From contig JABSRK010000018.1 of assembly GCA_013213915.1 (NCBI GenBank), positions 1 through 22,630 of the forward strand: a stretch of 22,630 nucleotides of DNA, written 5' to 3'. Shown one piece after another: positions 1-7,787 of the stretch. Each line of letters begins with the position of its first letter. Position 1 is the stretch's first letter. Under the pieces are notes generated by a model. That model was not told where the DNA came from, ran no database searches, and saw only the letters and a list, made by a program, of their open reading frames with translations. This DNA is from Planctomycetota bacterium (GTDB lineage Bacteria > Planctomycetota > GCA-002687715). A program made the position numbers and the translations under genes.

Positions 1-768
1 TCGCTACTGCCGCGCATCGACAAGGGACTCCCGCTCGATGTCATCGCCTCCACGTTCGAGAACGGGACGACGCCGGAGAAGCAGGCTGGCCTGGTCACGC
101 TCGCGAAGCTGGGAGATGCCCGGGCTGACGAAATGCTGATCGATGCCATGGACCGCCTCCTGTCGAAGGAGCAGCCAATGGACACGTGGCTCGAACTGCT
201 CGACGCCGCCCGGCGTCGCATGAAGGCGAACGGGCAGCTCGCGTCGCGAGTGAAGGAATACGAGTCTTCGCTGTCGAAGAATAAGATCGTTCGTTACCTC
301 CCTTCCCTGCACGGCGGCGATCCGAATCGGGGGAAGAACATCTTTCTCAACAAAACAGAGACGTCGTGCCGCCGGTGCCACCAGGTCGGGAACCTGAAGC
401 CGACCGACGCCAACGTCATCGCCGGACCGGATCTCAGCGACGTCGGTGATCGGCGCGACCGCGAATATCTGCTGCGCTCGATTGTCGACCCGAACGCGGA
501 GATCACCGAGACGTTCCAGGACTGGATGGTCGAGACGAAGGAGGACGACATCTACCGCGGCCGCGTCGTGGAGGAGGACGACAAGAAGGTCGTGATGGAG
601 GTCAAGGAGGTGGGGGAGCCGCTCGAGCGCATAACCATCGACAAGAAGATCATCACCTTTCGCAAGCGTGAGAAGTCCCCCATGCCAGAGGACGTGATCA
701 CCAAGCTGTCCCCCAAGGAGTTGCGGGACCTCGTGGCGTTTCTTGCATCGCAGAAGCTGAAGAAGTGA
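1..768 (+). CDS. C-terminal part of a planctomycete-type haem-binding protein (5' end outside window)
   Basis: The reading frame is open from the first base, so the true start lies upstream and only about 255 residues are visible. The first ~75 visible residues look helical and HEAT-like. They are followed by a c-type cytochrome motif CRRCH (bases 367-381), then GPDLSDVGDRRDREYLLRSI and a proline-asparagine segment, and finally a MPEDV...LSPKELRDLVAFL tail. This order matches the Pirellula/Verrucomicrobium-type haem-binding domain (TIGR02603) at the end of large secreted planctomycete proteins, which often also carry a propeller-like dehydrogenase domain and HEAT repeats. The likely role is periplasmic electron transfer from an oxidoreductase; the substrate cannot be told from this fragment. 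The stop overlaps the start of the next gene. Confidence 0.85.
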   Translation, partial: SLLPRIDKGLPLDVIASTFENGTTPEKQAGLVTLAKLGDARADEMLIDAMDRLLSKEQPMDTWLELLDAARRRMKANGQLASRVKEYESSLSKNKIVRYLPSLHGGDPNRGKNIFLNKTETSCRRCHQVGNLKPTDANVIAGPDLSDVGDRRDREYLLRSIVDPNAEITETFQDWMVETKEDDIYRGRVVEEDDKKVVMEVKEVGEPLERITIDKKIITFRKREKSPMPEDVITKLSPKELRDLVAFLASQKLKK

Positions 769-1307
769 GCCCGGCCCTGCCGCCCGACCTGCACACCGAG
801 CGCTTGCAGCTCATCGCCGCCACGCCGGAGATTCTGCGCGCCCACCTGGAGGGACTTCCCACTCTCGGCGAGGTCCTCGGCGCCCAGGTGGACGTCTTGC
901 CTTCCGAGCTGGAGGAGACGACCATTCGATGGTCGCTCGATGCCTTCGATCGTCACGAAGACGCGGCCGGTTGGCTCTTGTGGTACTTCGTCGTCGAGCC
1001 GGAGGACGACGTGCGGCGCGTGATCGGGGTCGGCGGCTACAAGGGTCCCCCCTCCGGGGAGGGCACGGTGGAGGTCGGCTACGCGGTTGTCGAAGACGCG
1101 CAGCGCAACGGCTACGCCACCGAGGCCACGTCGGCGCTCGTTCGACGTGCCTTCGAGGACGATCGCGTCCGAGCGGTCCTCGCGGAGACCTACCCGACCC
1201 TCGCGCCTTCCATCGGCGTTCTCGAAAAGTGCGGCTTCGCGTGCGTCGGAAAGGGCGCGGAGGACGGAGGAATCCGTTACGCGTTCCTGCGGGCGTGGCT
1301 CGAGTAG
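765..1307 (+). CDS. GNAT family N-acetyltransferase (RimJ/RimL-like)
   Basis: This 180-residue protein has the acetyl-CoA-dependent GNAT fold. The N-terminal strand carries the LHTERLQLIAATPE pattern of the Acetyltransf_3 group. Around residues 85-125 come a VIGVGGYKG strand, an EVGYAV strand and a QRNGYATEATSALV segment, which is the acetyl-CoA pyrophosphate loop and helix. The C-terminal ASIGVLEKCGF-like segment (here APSIGVLEKCGF) is also typical. The GTG start is inside a GTGA overlap with the stop of the haem protein, which suggests translational coupling. The acceptor is unknown; this subgroup acetylates protein N-termini, amino sugars or small amines. No ATG is available near the conserved N-terminus, which supports the GTG start. 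Confidence 0.85.
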   Translation: MSPALPPDLHTERLQLIAATPEILRAHLEGLPTLGEVLGAQVDVLPSELEETTIRWSLDAFDRHEDAAGWLLWYFVVEPEDDVRRVIGVGGYKGPPSGEGTVEVGYAVVEDAQRNGYATEATSALVRRAFEDDRVRAVLAETYPTLAPSIGVLEKCGFACVGKGAEDGGIRYAFLRAWLE

Positions 1308-1359
1308 TTCCCAGACCCCGGCGCGTCGCCACCTCGTTGGGTGAGGAGGCGGGGAGGCC
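1308..1359. other. short convergent intergenic region
   Basis: This 52-bp stretch separates the ends of the acetyltransferase and rhomboid genes. It is GC-rich with short repeated GAGG/GGCC motifs. I see no convincing hairpin followed by a T tract. Confidence 0.5.
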
Positions 1360-2508
1360 TCAGTCCTCGCGGGGCGCGGAACGTGACGTGTAACGTCGCC
1401 TGTTCACGTGCGCCGGCCGCTCCCATGCCTGCGCCCGCCGCGGCCGGACGGGCTGCGCTGCTTTGATGAGATCGCGGTCACGGGACCCGTCGCGCAGCAT
1501 CAACGCCATCAGGACGCCGGCCGTGAATCCGCCGATGTGGACCCACCACGCGATGTCGCGCTGACCCAGGAGCATGCCCAGGAACTGGAGCCCGATCCAG
1601 ATCAGGAGATAGGTGGTGGCATGGAGCCGGATGGGGAAGAAGAACCACACCACCCACACGCGGATACGTGGAAAGAGGACGAGATAAGCGCCCATCAGTC
1701 CGGCGATAGCTCCCGACGCGCCGACAAGTGGAGTCGTGTCGGTGGGGAACGCGACGATGTGGGCCAGCCCGCCGACGAGTCCTGCCGCCAGGTAAAGGGT
1801 CAGGGCCTTACCCCGGCCGAGCGCGTCTTCGACGTTGTCGCCGAATAGCCAGAGGAACCAGAGGTTGCCGAGCAGGTGGACGATCCCGATGTGGAAGAAC
1901 ATGTACGTGAAGAGCGTCCAGGGCGCACCTCCGTCCAGGATCGTCGCGGGGACGACGAACATGGCGTCGACGAACGCGAGCTGCTCTTCGAGAGGTCGCA
2001 GGTACATGAACACGATCTGGGCGACGGCGGCGGCGAGAATGGCGCCGAGGAGCGACAGCATGACGACCGGCGTGCGTCGGACAGGGTTCCACTCTTCCAC
2101 GGGGAAGCCCGTGAGAAGTTGGAAGAGGTAGCCCTTGACGTCGGGTGAGTAGGGGTCTTTCCTTTTGCCCTGACGGCGAGCGATGTTCGAGAGGGCGCGT
2201 CCTTCGTGCGCATCGAGCCACAGTCCTTCGCACTGGGCACAGGTATCGACCTCTACCGCTCCTTGCTCGTCTCGCAGGATCAGGACGGCGAGCGCGCCAT
2301 GCCCGTCCGGACACATGAGGCTGGAAACACCGCGGGACTCGGCGATGTTCAGCTTTTCCCACGTGGCCGGATCGGCGCCGAGGCCGAAACGACGAATCGC
2401 TTCGCGGGGGAGGACCCAGGCACCGTGGCATCGGTGGCACTGGGCGAGTTCACTGGTGCCGTCACCGACGATCTTGAGAGGATAAAAGCAGCGTGGACAC
2501 TGACGCAT
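1360..2508 (-). CDS. rhomboid intramembrane serine protease with N-terminal zinc ribbons
   Basis: This 382-residue protein combines two modules. Residues 1 to about 110 hold two zinc ribbons: C4-x2-C7 with C24-x2-C27, and a later C...CAQC pair followed by GLWLDAHE, the TFIIB-type zinc-ribbon signature. From about residue 145 there are six or more hydrophobic helices of a rhomboid domain. The catalytic serine is S265 in GASGAIAGLMGAY and the histidine is H324 in WWVHIGGFTAG, so the Ser-His dyad is intact. An HxxxN-like element (HLLGNLWFLWLFG) that lines the oxyanion site is also present. The enzyme should cleave transmembrane segments of membrane proteins; its substrate is unknown. It is divergent from the phosphatase gene. 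No Shine-Dalgarno sequence is visible, but a TAGGCT hexamer lies 9 nt before the ATG. Confidence 0.93.
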   Translation of the reverse strand: MRQCPRCFYPLKIVGDGTSELAQCHRCHGAWVLPREAIRRFGLGADPATWEKLNIAESRGVSSLMCPDGHGALAVLILRDEQGAVEVDTCAQCEGLWLDAHEGRALSNIARRQGKRKDPYSPDVKGYLFQLLTGFPVEEWNPVRRTPVVMLSLLGAILAAAVAQIVFMYLRPLEEQLAFVDAMFVVPATILDGGAPWTLFTYMFFHIGIVHLLGNLWFLWLFGDNVEDALGRGKALTLYLAAGLVGGLAHIVAFPTDTTPLVGASGAIAGLMGAYLVLFPRIRVWVVWFFFPIRLHATTYLLIWIGLQFLGMLLGQRDIAWWVHIGGFTAGVLMALMLRDGSRDRDLIKAAQPVRPRRAQAWERPAHVNRRRYTSRSAPRED

Positions 2509-2517
2509 GTGGCTCGG

Positions 2518-2523
2518 AGCCTA
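2518..2523 (-). promoter_or_regulatory. candidate -10 element of the rhomboid gene
   Basis: On the minus strand TAGGCT ends 9 nt before the ATG. The same hexamer at the same spacing precedes the symporter gene (6981-6986). It fits a TANNNT -10 element giving a leader of only a few nucleotides. No clear -35 is seen. Confidence 0.4.
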
Positions 2524-2598
2524 CCCGTGCGGCGGCGCCTGTTAACCCGCTTTATCGACCCCGTACTCAACTCCGGGAGTAAAGGGCTATCGCCCGGT

Positions 2599-2604
2599 TA
2601 TCAT
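2599..2604 (+). promoter_or_regulatory. candidate -10 element (TATCAT), leaderless start of the PafA-like gene
   Basis: TATCAT ends exactly 6 nt before the ATG at 2611. Transcription would then begin at or next to the A of the start codon. No Shine-Dalgarno sequence is present, and the same arrangement is seen for SDR, HAD and phnX. No good -35 is visible. Confidence 0.5.
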
Positions 2605-2610
2605 CTCGCG

Positions 2611-4254
2611 ATGTTCCGCGCCGTCGCACCGTTCCTCTTGATCAGCAGCATCGCTCTTGCCCAGGCTCCGCGTCCACGCCTCGCTGTGCTGGTGAGCGTG
2701 GACCAACTCGCCAGCTGGGTGTTGGACGAGGCGAGGCCCGTCCTGCCCGTGAAGGGGAGCTTCTTCCGTGGGGCGGCCGTGTTGGGGCTCGAATTTTCCG
2801 ATTGTGCGTTGCAGCACGCAGCTACGTTCACGGGTCCGGGTCACGCGACCCTGAGCACGGGGGGGACTCCGTCGCAGCACGGGATCGTCCAGAACAACTG
2901 GTTCGACCGCAAAACCGGCCTCCCCCACTACTGCTGCTTTGATCCCGGCGCGCGCGGCATCGGCAGCCCGACGGCCGCGCCGAACATCGGCCCTGGGCAG
3001 CTGCAAGGCGTGACCCTCGGAGATGCGATGAAGGCCCACTTCGGGGCCGGCTCGCGCGTCGTCTCGTTGTCGTGGAAGGACCGCGCAGCGATTCTGATGG
3101 GCGGACGTTCGGCGGACGTCGCCGTCTGGGCAGACCGAACGGCGGGTTCGTGGATCTCCAGTGATCGTTTCATGCCCAAGCTCCCTCCCTGGCTGGAGAA
3201 GATCAACGCGTCGCGTCCGTTCGACGCGTGGCACGGGAGAGTATGGAGGCGAGCTGGCCCGGCGGCGGCGTACGCCGGTCTCGTTGACGATCGTCCGTTC
3301 GAGCTGGCGACGGCGACGGGGCACCGGACGTTGCCACGGGCGGTGACGGGTGGTCTCCCGAAGCCAGGGCCGCTGTTCTACGACGAGTTGTATGCGACAC
3401 CGTTTGGGAACGATGCGTTGATGAACCTCGTCGACGCGGCAATGACCGCCGAGAAGCTGGGCCAGGACGATGTTCCGGACCTGCTGTGCATAGGGTTCAG
3501 CGCCAACGATTCGTGTGGTCACCGCTATGGCCCACGCAGTATCGAGGTTCGGGATATGACCATCCGGACCGACCGCATGCTCACGTCGCTGATCGCCCTG
3601 CTCGACGCTCATGTCGGCGAGGGACGATGGTCCATGGTGATCACGTCGGATCATGGCGTGAGGCCGTCGCCCGAGTCCGTGTTCGCCGCCGGTGTGGATG
3701 CGGGGCGCGGCAACCTCGCACTCGGCGCGGCCATGTTCGCGAATCGCGCGTTGCAGCAGAAACTCGGCGTACCGCCCGAGGGCATTCTGCGCTGGGTCTA
3801 CGGCTTCGACGACACGTGCCTGTTCCTCGACTACGGCGCATTGGCGAAAGCCAAGGTGACAGTGGCCGACGCGACCAAGCTCGCGCTCCAGGGTGCGCGT
3901 GTTGCGCCGGGGGTGCAGCAGGCGTTCTCGGTTTCCGCCATCAACAAGGGCGCCAAGGGACCTGAGCCGTGGACGTCACTCGTCCGTTCGAACCTGTATC
4001 CGGGGAGATCCGGTGACATCTACGTCATCCACAAGCCGTGGTGGATCAATACGACAAACGTGACGACGCACGGGTCACCCCACCCGCAAGACCGGGAGGT
4101 GCCCCTCTGGTTCATCGGGGCAGGCCCCTGGAAAAAGGGGCGTATTCGCGGGGAGGCCTCTCCCGCCCTCGGCGCCGTCATGCTCGCTGAATCACTGGGG
4201 GTCTCGCGTCTCCCGCTGGCCTCCAGCCGTATTCCGGACGCCGCGCGGCGCTGA
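2611..4254 (+). CDS. secreted PafA-like alkaline phosphatase (phosphate monoesterase)
   Basis: The start is placed at 2611, because the open frame running further upstream is antisense to the rhomboid gene and the ATG is followed at once by a signal peptide (residues 1 to about 18, cleavage near ALA-QA). The 547-residue protein matches the Pi-irrepressible phosphatase PafA in residue identity and spacing. D31 and nucleophile T74 (TGPGHAT) come first, with N95/N96 after. K156 and R158 in SWKDR are the pair that marks monoesterases in this superfamily. Then D300 and H304, D347 and H348 (TSDHG), and H487 complete the two-zinc site. It should release phosphate from organic monoesters in the periplasm or outside the cell. 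It lies beside the phosphonate genes, which suggests phosphorus acquisition. No Pho box was recognised. Confidence 0.9.
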   Translation: MFRAVAPFLLISSIALAQAPRPRLAVLVSVDQLASWVLDEARPVLPVKGSFFRGAAVLGLEFSDCALQHAATFTGPGHATLSTGGTPSQHGIVQNNWFDRKTGLPHYCCFDPGARGIGSPTAAPNIGPGQLQGVTLGDAMKAHFGAGSRVVSLSWKDRAAILMGGRSADVAVWADRTAGSWISSDRFMPKLPPWLEKINASRPFDAWHGRVWRRAGPAAAYAGLVDDRPFELATATGHRTLPRAVTGGLPKPGPLFYDELYATPFGNDALMNLVDAAMTAEKLGQDDVPDLLCIGFSANDSCGHRYGPRSIEVRDMTIRTDRMLTSLIALLDAHVGEGRWSMVITSDHGVRPSPESVFAAGVDAGRGNLALGAAMFANRALQQKLGVPPEGILRWVYGFDDTCLFLDYGALAKAKVTVADATKLALQGARVAPGVQQAFSVSAINKGAKGPEPWTSLVRSNLYPGRSGDIYVIHKPWWINTTNVTTHGSPHPQDREVPLWFIGAGPWKKGRIRGEASPALGAVMLAESLGVSRLPLASSRIPDAARR

Positions 4255-4272
4255 CGACCCCACCCGAGGCGC

Positions 4273-5088
4273 CTACCGCGCGTCCTTCTCGAGGATGCGC
4301 GGGTACATCTGCGATCGGAGCTCGTCGAACTCCTCCTGAAAGTCCACCTCCATGAAGAGGAGGTGGTCAGGGAGCATGATCGTCTCGAGGCGGCGCAGCG
4401 TCATGAGGTACTGAGCGAGCTCCTCGTGCTCGGACGCGATGTGGGCGAAACCGAAGCCGGAGGACTGTCCGGGAACGCCCACGAGCCAGTCGAGCATGGA
4501 CGTGACGAGGTGATGGTCCTGGGGTTCGAAGCGGACGATGCCGGTCGCCTCGCCGAGCAGGTCGAGACCATCGGTGAGCGGTGATTCGAGTCCTTTGCCG
4601 AGCAGGGTTGGTTGCCCGTCGCGCGCGTAGACGCGGACCTCTTCCGAGTCTTTGTTCGTCACCGGACAGACGAGCATACGCGAAGGGCCCGGCTGCGCAT
4701 CGAGGATGACATCGAGCACGGCGCGTTCGTAGGCGAGGTCGCCGTCCATGAGCAGCAGGGGCTCGTCGCCGTCGAGGGGGTTCCAGCCCGATCGCACGGC
4801 GAACTGCAGCGAGTGGCTGGTTCCCGATGCGCTGATGTCGGAGTGGATGTTCTCGATGAGCCTGACGCCGAGGGGCTCCATCTTCTCGGCGACCTTGTCG
4901 CGTCGCCAGCCGACGACGGCCGCGACATCGTCTACGCCAGCCGCGCGCAGGCAGTGCACCTGGCGTTCAAGGAGCGACACGGACGTCGGGTCCTCGGCGC
5001 TGGCGGGACCGATCTCCCACAACGGCTTGGGAAGCTCGTCGGCCTCCAATCGTGATCCGCGTCCGGCGGCGAGGAGGACGGCCTTCAT
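4273..5088 (-). CDS. MobA-like cytidylyltransferase, PntC/LicC type (AEP or phosphocholine cytidylyltransferase)
   Basis: The 271-residue protein begins MKAVLLAAGRGSRL, the nucleotide-binding loop of sugar-phosphate and phosphocholine nucleotidyltransferases, followed by LPKPL with the conserved lysine. D115 and D117 in LLLMDGDLAYE are the likely metal ligands. A GEATGIVRFEP segment and a C-terminal MEVDFQEEFDELRSQMYP region (E247, D249) correspond to the WxEID-type end of LicC and PntC enzymes. In that family, CTP is joined to phosphocholine or 2-aminoethylphosphonate to give a CDP-activated head group for lipids or glycans. The nearby phnW and phnX make AEP a plausible substrate, but that is inference. 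It lies 71 bp downstream of the symporter on the same strand, so the two probably share an mRNA. No Shine-Dalgarno sequence is evident. Confidence 0.8.
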   Translation of the reverse strand: MKAVLLAAGRGSRLEADELPKPLWEIGPASAEDPTSVSLLERQVHCLRAAGVDDVAAVVGWRRDKVAEKMEPLGVRLIENIHSDISASGTSHSLQFAVRSGWNPLDGDEPLLLMDGDLAYERAVLDVILDAQPGPSRMLVCPVTNKDSEEVRVYARDGQPTLLGKGLESPLTDGLDLLGEATGIVRFEPQDHHLVTSMLDWLVGVPGQSSGFGFAHIASEHEELAQYLMTLRRLETIMLPDHLLFMEVDFQEEFDELRSQMYPRILEKDAR

Positions 5089-5159
5089 CGTGTGAAGCTC
5101 AGGGGTCGCGGGCTCATGGCGACCCGGATCCTACGGCGGGACGCGGTCCGGGCAAGACG

Positions 5160-6971
5160 TCAATCCGGGTCGGCGAAGCAGGGATGCCTGAGGGCGGCTG
5201 CGAGACCGAGGGCGCCAAACAGCGCGATGACGAGGAGTGTCCAGCCGGTGGAGTTCGTTCCGATGAGCAGGTTCCCGACGCCAAAGAGGACGCCATAGAC
5301 GACCGCGAGGCCGCAGCTCCAGGCACAGAGCCGCGGGCCCAGGTGAAACGGCGTTTCTTGCGCCGCGAATCCACCCCAGCCACGCCCCGGCGGGTTGACC
5401 CGCTCGCAGAACCCACGAAGCGTCTCCGGAGATTCTGGGCGCGTGAGGAAGGTCGCCGCGATCCACGCGACCGTTGTGCCGCCGACGGTGAGGAGCAGCT
5501 TGGGGCCGAATCCGAGATCGGATGCGAGGGTGAATATTAGCGTCGATATCACGAATGCGGAGATCATCGACACGATCTCAGACCACGCGTTGATTCGCCA
5601 CCACAGCCAACGGAGGATCAGCACCAACCCGGTGCCGGATCCGACGGCGATGACGAACTCCCACGCGTCCTTGACGGTGTCGAACATCAGCGTGATCAGC
5701 ACCGAAAGTGCCAGAACGACGACCGTCGTCATGCGCGCCACCATGACCTCGTTTCGCGCGTTTTCATTGCGACGCACGAAGGGACGGTAGACGTCATTGA
5801 CGAGGTACGACGCACCCCAGTTCAACTGGGTGGAGATCGTCGACATGTAGGCGGCCGCGAAAGCAGCCATCAGCAGCCCGCGCCACCCTATGGGGAGGTG
5901 GTCGAGGATGAGTTGTACGTACGGTAGTTCGGGGTCGGGCTTGCCGTTCCAGATCAACGTGTTCCCGTACAGCGCGATGCCGCAAAGTCCGGCGATGATC
6001 CATGGCCACGGCCGCAGCGCGTAGTGCGCGCAGTTGTACCAGAGCCCGGCGAGCATGGCGTGCCGCTCGTTCTTGCACGCGAACATGCGTTGCGCGATGT
6101 AGCCACCACCGCCCGGCTCCGCTCCCGGATACCAGCTCGCCCACCAGTTCACCGCGAGAAAGACGGCGAACGTCATGGGTATCAGGCTCCAGGGCGCGTC
6201 TCCCGGGAAGAAGGAAAGCAGGTCCTCGACGTTGTCGCCGTAGGGCGCGTCGCCGTGCGCGAGCCCTTGCTCGCCGGGTCCGAGGGCTGGATGATCGGGC
6301 GGCAGCGCCGGGTGGTGCGCCTCGGCCAGCCGCGAGCGGAGGTTGCCGAGTCCGCCGACGGCATCGACCGCGAAAAAGGCGAGGGCGATCGTGCCACCCA
6401 TGCCGATCACGAACTGCAAGACGTCGACGACCACGATGCCCCATAGCCCGGCCAGGGCTGAGTAGAGCAGCGTCACGGCCAGGCAGATCGCGAGCGCGAC
6501 CCAGGGGTTCAGATCCAGGGTCCACCCCAGGATCTTGATCATCGCGATGTTCACCCAGCCGAGGATGAACCCGTTCATGAGCACGCCGAGGTAGATCGCG
6601 CGGAACCCCCTGAGGAAGCGAGCAGGACGTCCCCCATATCGGATCGAGACGAGCTCGACGTCCGTCATGACGCCGGATCGCCGCCACAGCGCGGCGAAGA
6701 AGAACACGGTCATGAGGCCGCTTGGTGCGAGACACCACCAGACCCAGTTCCCCGAGATCCCCTCCCTTGCGACGATGCCCGTAACGGCGAGTGGCGTGTC
6801 GGCAGCGAACGTCGTCGCGACCATGCTGGTCCCGGCGAGCCACCAAGGAAGCGATCGACCGGAGACGAAGTACTCGGAGAGGCTGGACGCGCCCTTCTTG
6901 CTGAACCACAGCCCAATCGCGATGGTCAGCACGAAGTACGCGCCGACAATGACCCAGTCGATGGTCGCCAT
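5160..6971 (-). CDS. sodium/solute symporter (SSS family)
   Basis: This 603-residue, strongly hydrophobic protein has about 13 predicted membrane helices. The N-terminus (DWVIVGAYFVLTIAIGLWFS, then SEYFVSGRSLPWW) and the helix with MVATTFAADTPLAVTG are typical of the SSS family of sodium-coupled importers of sugars, amino acids, choline and carboxylates. A hydrophilic loop lies around residues 215-240 and aromatic-rich loops follow (NWWASWYPGAEPGGGGY). The substrate cannot be read from sequence. The cytidylyltransferase downstream and the nearby phosphonate genes allow an amino-phosphonate, choline or other head-group substrate, but this is speculative. It is divergent from the SDR gene with only 36 bp between start codons. 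A TAGGCT hexamer sits 9 nt before the ATG. Confidence 0.92.
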   Translation of the reverse strand: MATIDWVIVGAYFVLTIAIGLWFSKKGASSLSEYFVSGRSLPWWLAGTSMVATTFAADTPLAVTGIVAREGISGNWVWWCLAPSGLMTVFFFAALWRRSGVMTDVELVSIRYGGRPARFLRGFRAIYLGVLMNGFILGWVNIAMIKILGWTLDLNPWVALAICLAVTLLYSALAGLWGIVVVDVLQFVIGMGGTIALAFFAVDAVGGLGNLRSRLAEAHHPALPPDHPALGPGEQGLAHGDAPYGDNVEDLLSFFPGDAPWSLIPMTFAVFLAVNWWASWYPGAEPGGGGYIAQRMFACKNERHAMLAGLWYNCAHYALRPWPWIIAGLCGIALYGNTLIWNGKPDPELPYVQLILDHLPIGWRGLLMAAFAAAYMSTISTQLNWGASYLVNDVYRPFVRRNENARNEVMVARMTTVVVLALSVLITLMFDTVKDAWEFVIAVGSGTGLVLILRWLWWRINAWSEIVSMISAFVISTLIFTLASDLGFGPKLLLTVGGTTVAWIAATFLTRPESPETLRGFCERVNPPGRGWGGFAAQETPFHLGPRLCAWSCGLAVVYGVLFGVGNLLIGTNSTGWTLLVIALFGALGLAAALRHPCFADPD

Positions 6972-6980
6972 GAGGGCACG

Positions 6981-6986
6981 AGCCTA
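6981..6986 (-). promoter_or_regulatory. candidate -10 element of the symporter gene
   Basis: TAGGCT on the minus strand ends 9 nt before the ATG, matching the rhomboid gene in both hexamer and spacing. It overlaps the likely promoter region of the divergent SDR gene. Confidence 0.4.
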
Positions 6987-6995
6987 CACGCTGGG

Positions 6996-7001
6996 TATGA
7001 T
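6996..7001 (+). promoter_or_regulatory. candidate -10 element (TATGAT), leaderless start of the SDR gene
   Basis: TATGAT differs from the TATAAT consensus at one base and ends 6 nt before the ATG at 7008. There is no Shine-Dalgarno sequence. The distance puts the transcription start on the start codon. The -35 region is weak. Confidence 0.55.
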
Positions 7002-7007
7002 CCCGGC

Positions 7008-7781
7008 ATGAGGCTCAGACAGAAGACGGCGCTGGTCACCGGCGCAGCCAGCGGCATTGGAAAGGAGACGTGCGTCTTGTTCGCGAAGGAGGGCGCGAAC
7101 GTGGCGTGTGTCGATGTGAACGGCGACGGAGCGCAGGCCGTGGCCGACGCGATCACGGCTGACGGAGGCCGCGCGATCGCGGTGACTGCGGATGTCTCGA
7201 AGGACGCGGATTGCGCCCGCATGGTGGAGGAGACGGAGGCCGCGTTCGGTGGGCTGCACATCGCGTTCAACAACGCCGGGATCATGGACTCCGGGGACGA
7301 CGACGCGGTGACAACCGAAGAGGCCGTGTTCGACCGTACCTACGCCATCAACGTCAAAGGCGTGTTTCTTGGCTGCAAGTACGAGATCCCGGCGTTGCGT
7401 CGCGCGGGCGGCGGGTCGATCGTCAACACTGCGTCGTTCGTCGCCCTGCTGGGCTCCGCTACGCCCCAGATCGCTTACACGGCCAGCAAGGGCGCTGTGC
7501 TGTCCATGACCAGGGAGTTGGCGGTCATCCACGCGCGCGAGGACATCCGCGTCAACGCGCTCTGCCCCGGACCCCTCAAGACCGAGCTGCTCATGAAGTT
7601 CCTGGACACCGAGGAGAAGAAGCAGCGGCGCCTGGTTCACGTACCCATGGGACGGTTCGGTGAGGCGTCCGAAATGGCGCGCGCGGCCCTGTACCTGGCG
7701 TCGGACGAGGCTTCTTACCTGACGGGAGCGACGTTCTCGGTGGACGGAGGGATCACGGCGGCGTACGTGACCCCGGAGTAG
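7008..7781 (+). CDS. classical short-chain dehydrogenase/reductase (SDR)
   Basis: The 257-residue length and all hallmark motifs fit a classical SDR. They are the TGAASGIG dinucleotide loop (T11-G18), NNAG at residues 88-91, the catalytic S143, and Y157-x3-K161 in AYTASKGA. The C-terminal GATFSVDGGITAAYV is the usual end. The acidic residue after the second strand (VDVNGDG) suggests NAD(H) rather than NADP(H), an inference from family knowledge. It should interconvert an alcohol and a carbonyl; the substrate is not identifiable. The gene is convergent with the aldehyde dehydrogenase (6 bp between stop codons) and divergent from the symporter. It could act in the same aldehyde/alcohol chemistry, but context is the only support. 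Confidence 0.92.
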   Translation: MRLRQKTALVTGAASGIGKETCVLFAKEGANVACVDVNGDGAQAVADAITADGGRAIAVTADVSKDADCARMVEETEAAFGGLHIAFNNAGIMDSGDDDAVTTEEAVFDRTYAINVKGVFLGCKYEIPALRRAGGGSIVNTASFVALLGSATPQIAYTASKGAVLSMTRELAVIHAREDIRVNALCPGPLKTELLMKFLDTEEKKQRRLVHVPMGRFGEASEMARAALYLASDEASYLTGATFSVDGGITAAYVTPE

Positions 7782-7787
7782 CCGGGC

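Noticed and set aside
2560..2600. Small hairpins (ACTC-GAGT and GGGC-GCCC) upstream of the PafA-like gene as operators
   Set aside because: Four-base arms are expected by chance in DNA of this composition.
2206..2610. N-terminal extension of the PafA-like phosphatase frame
   Set aside because: It runs antisense to the conserved zinc ribbon of the rhomboid gene, and a signal peptide starts at the ATG at 2611.
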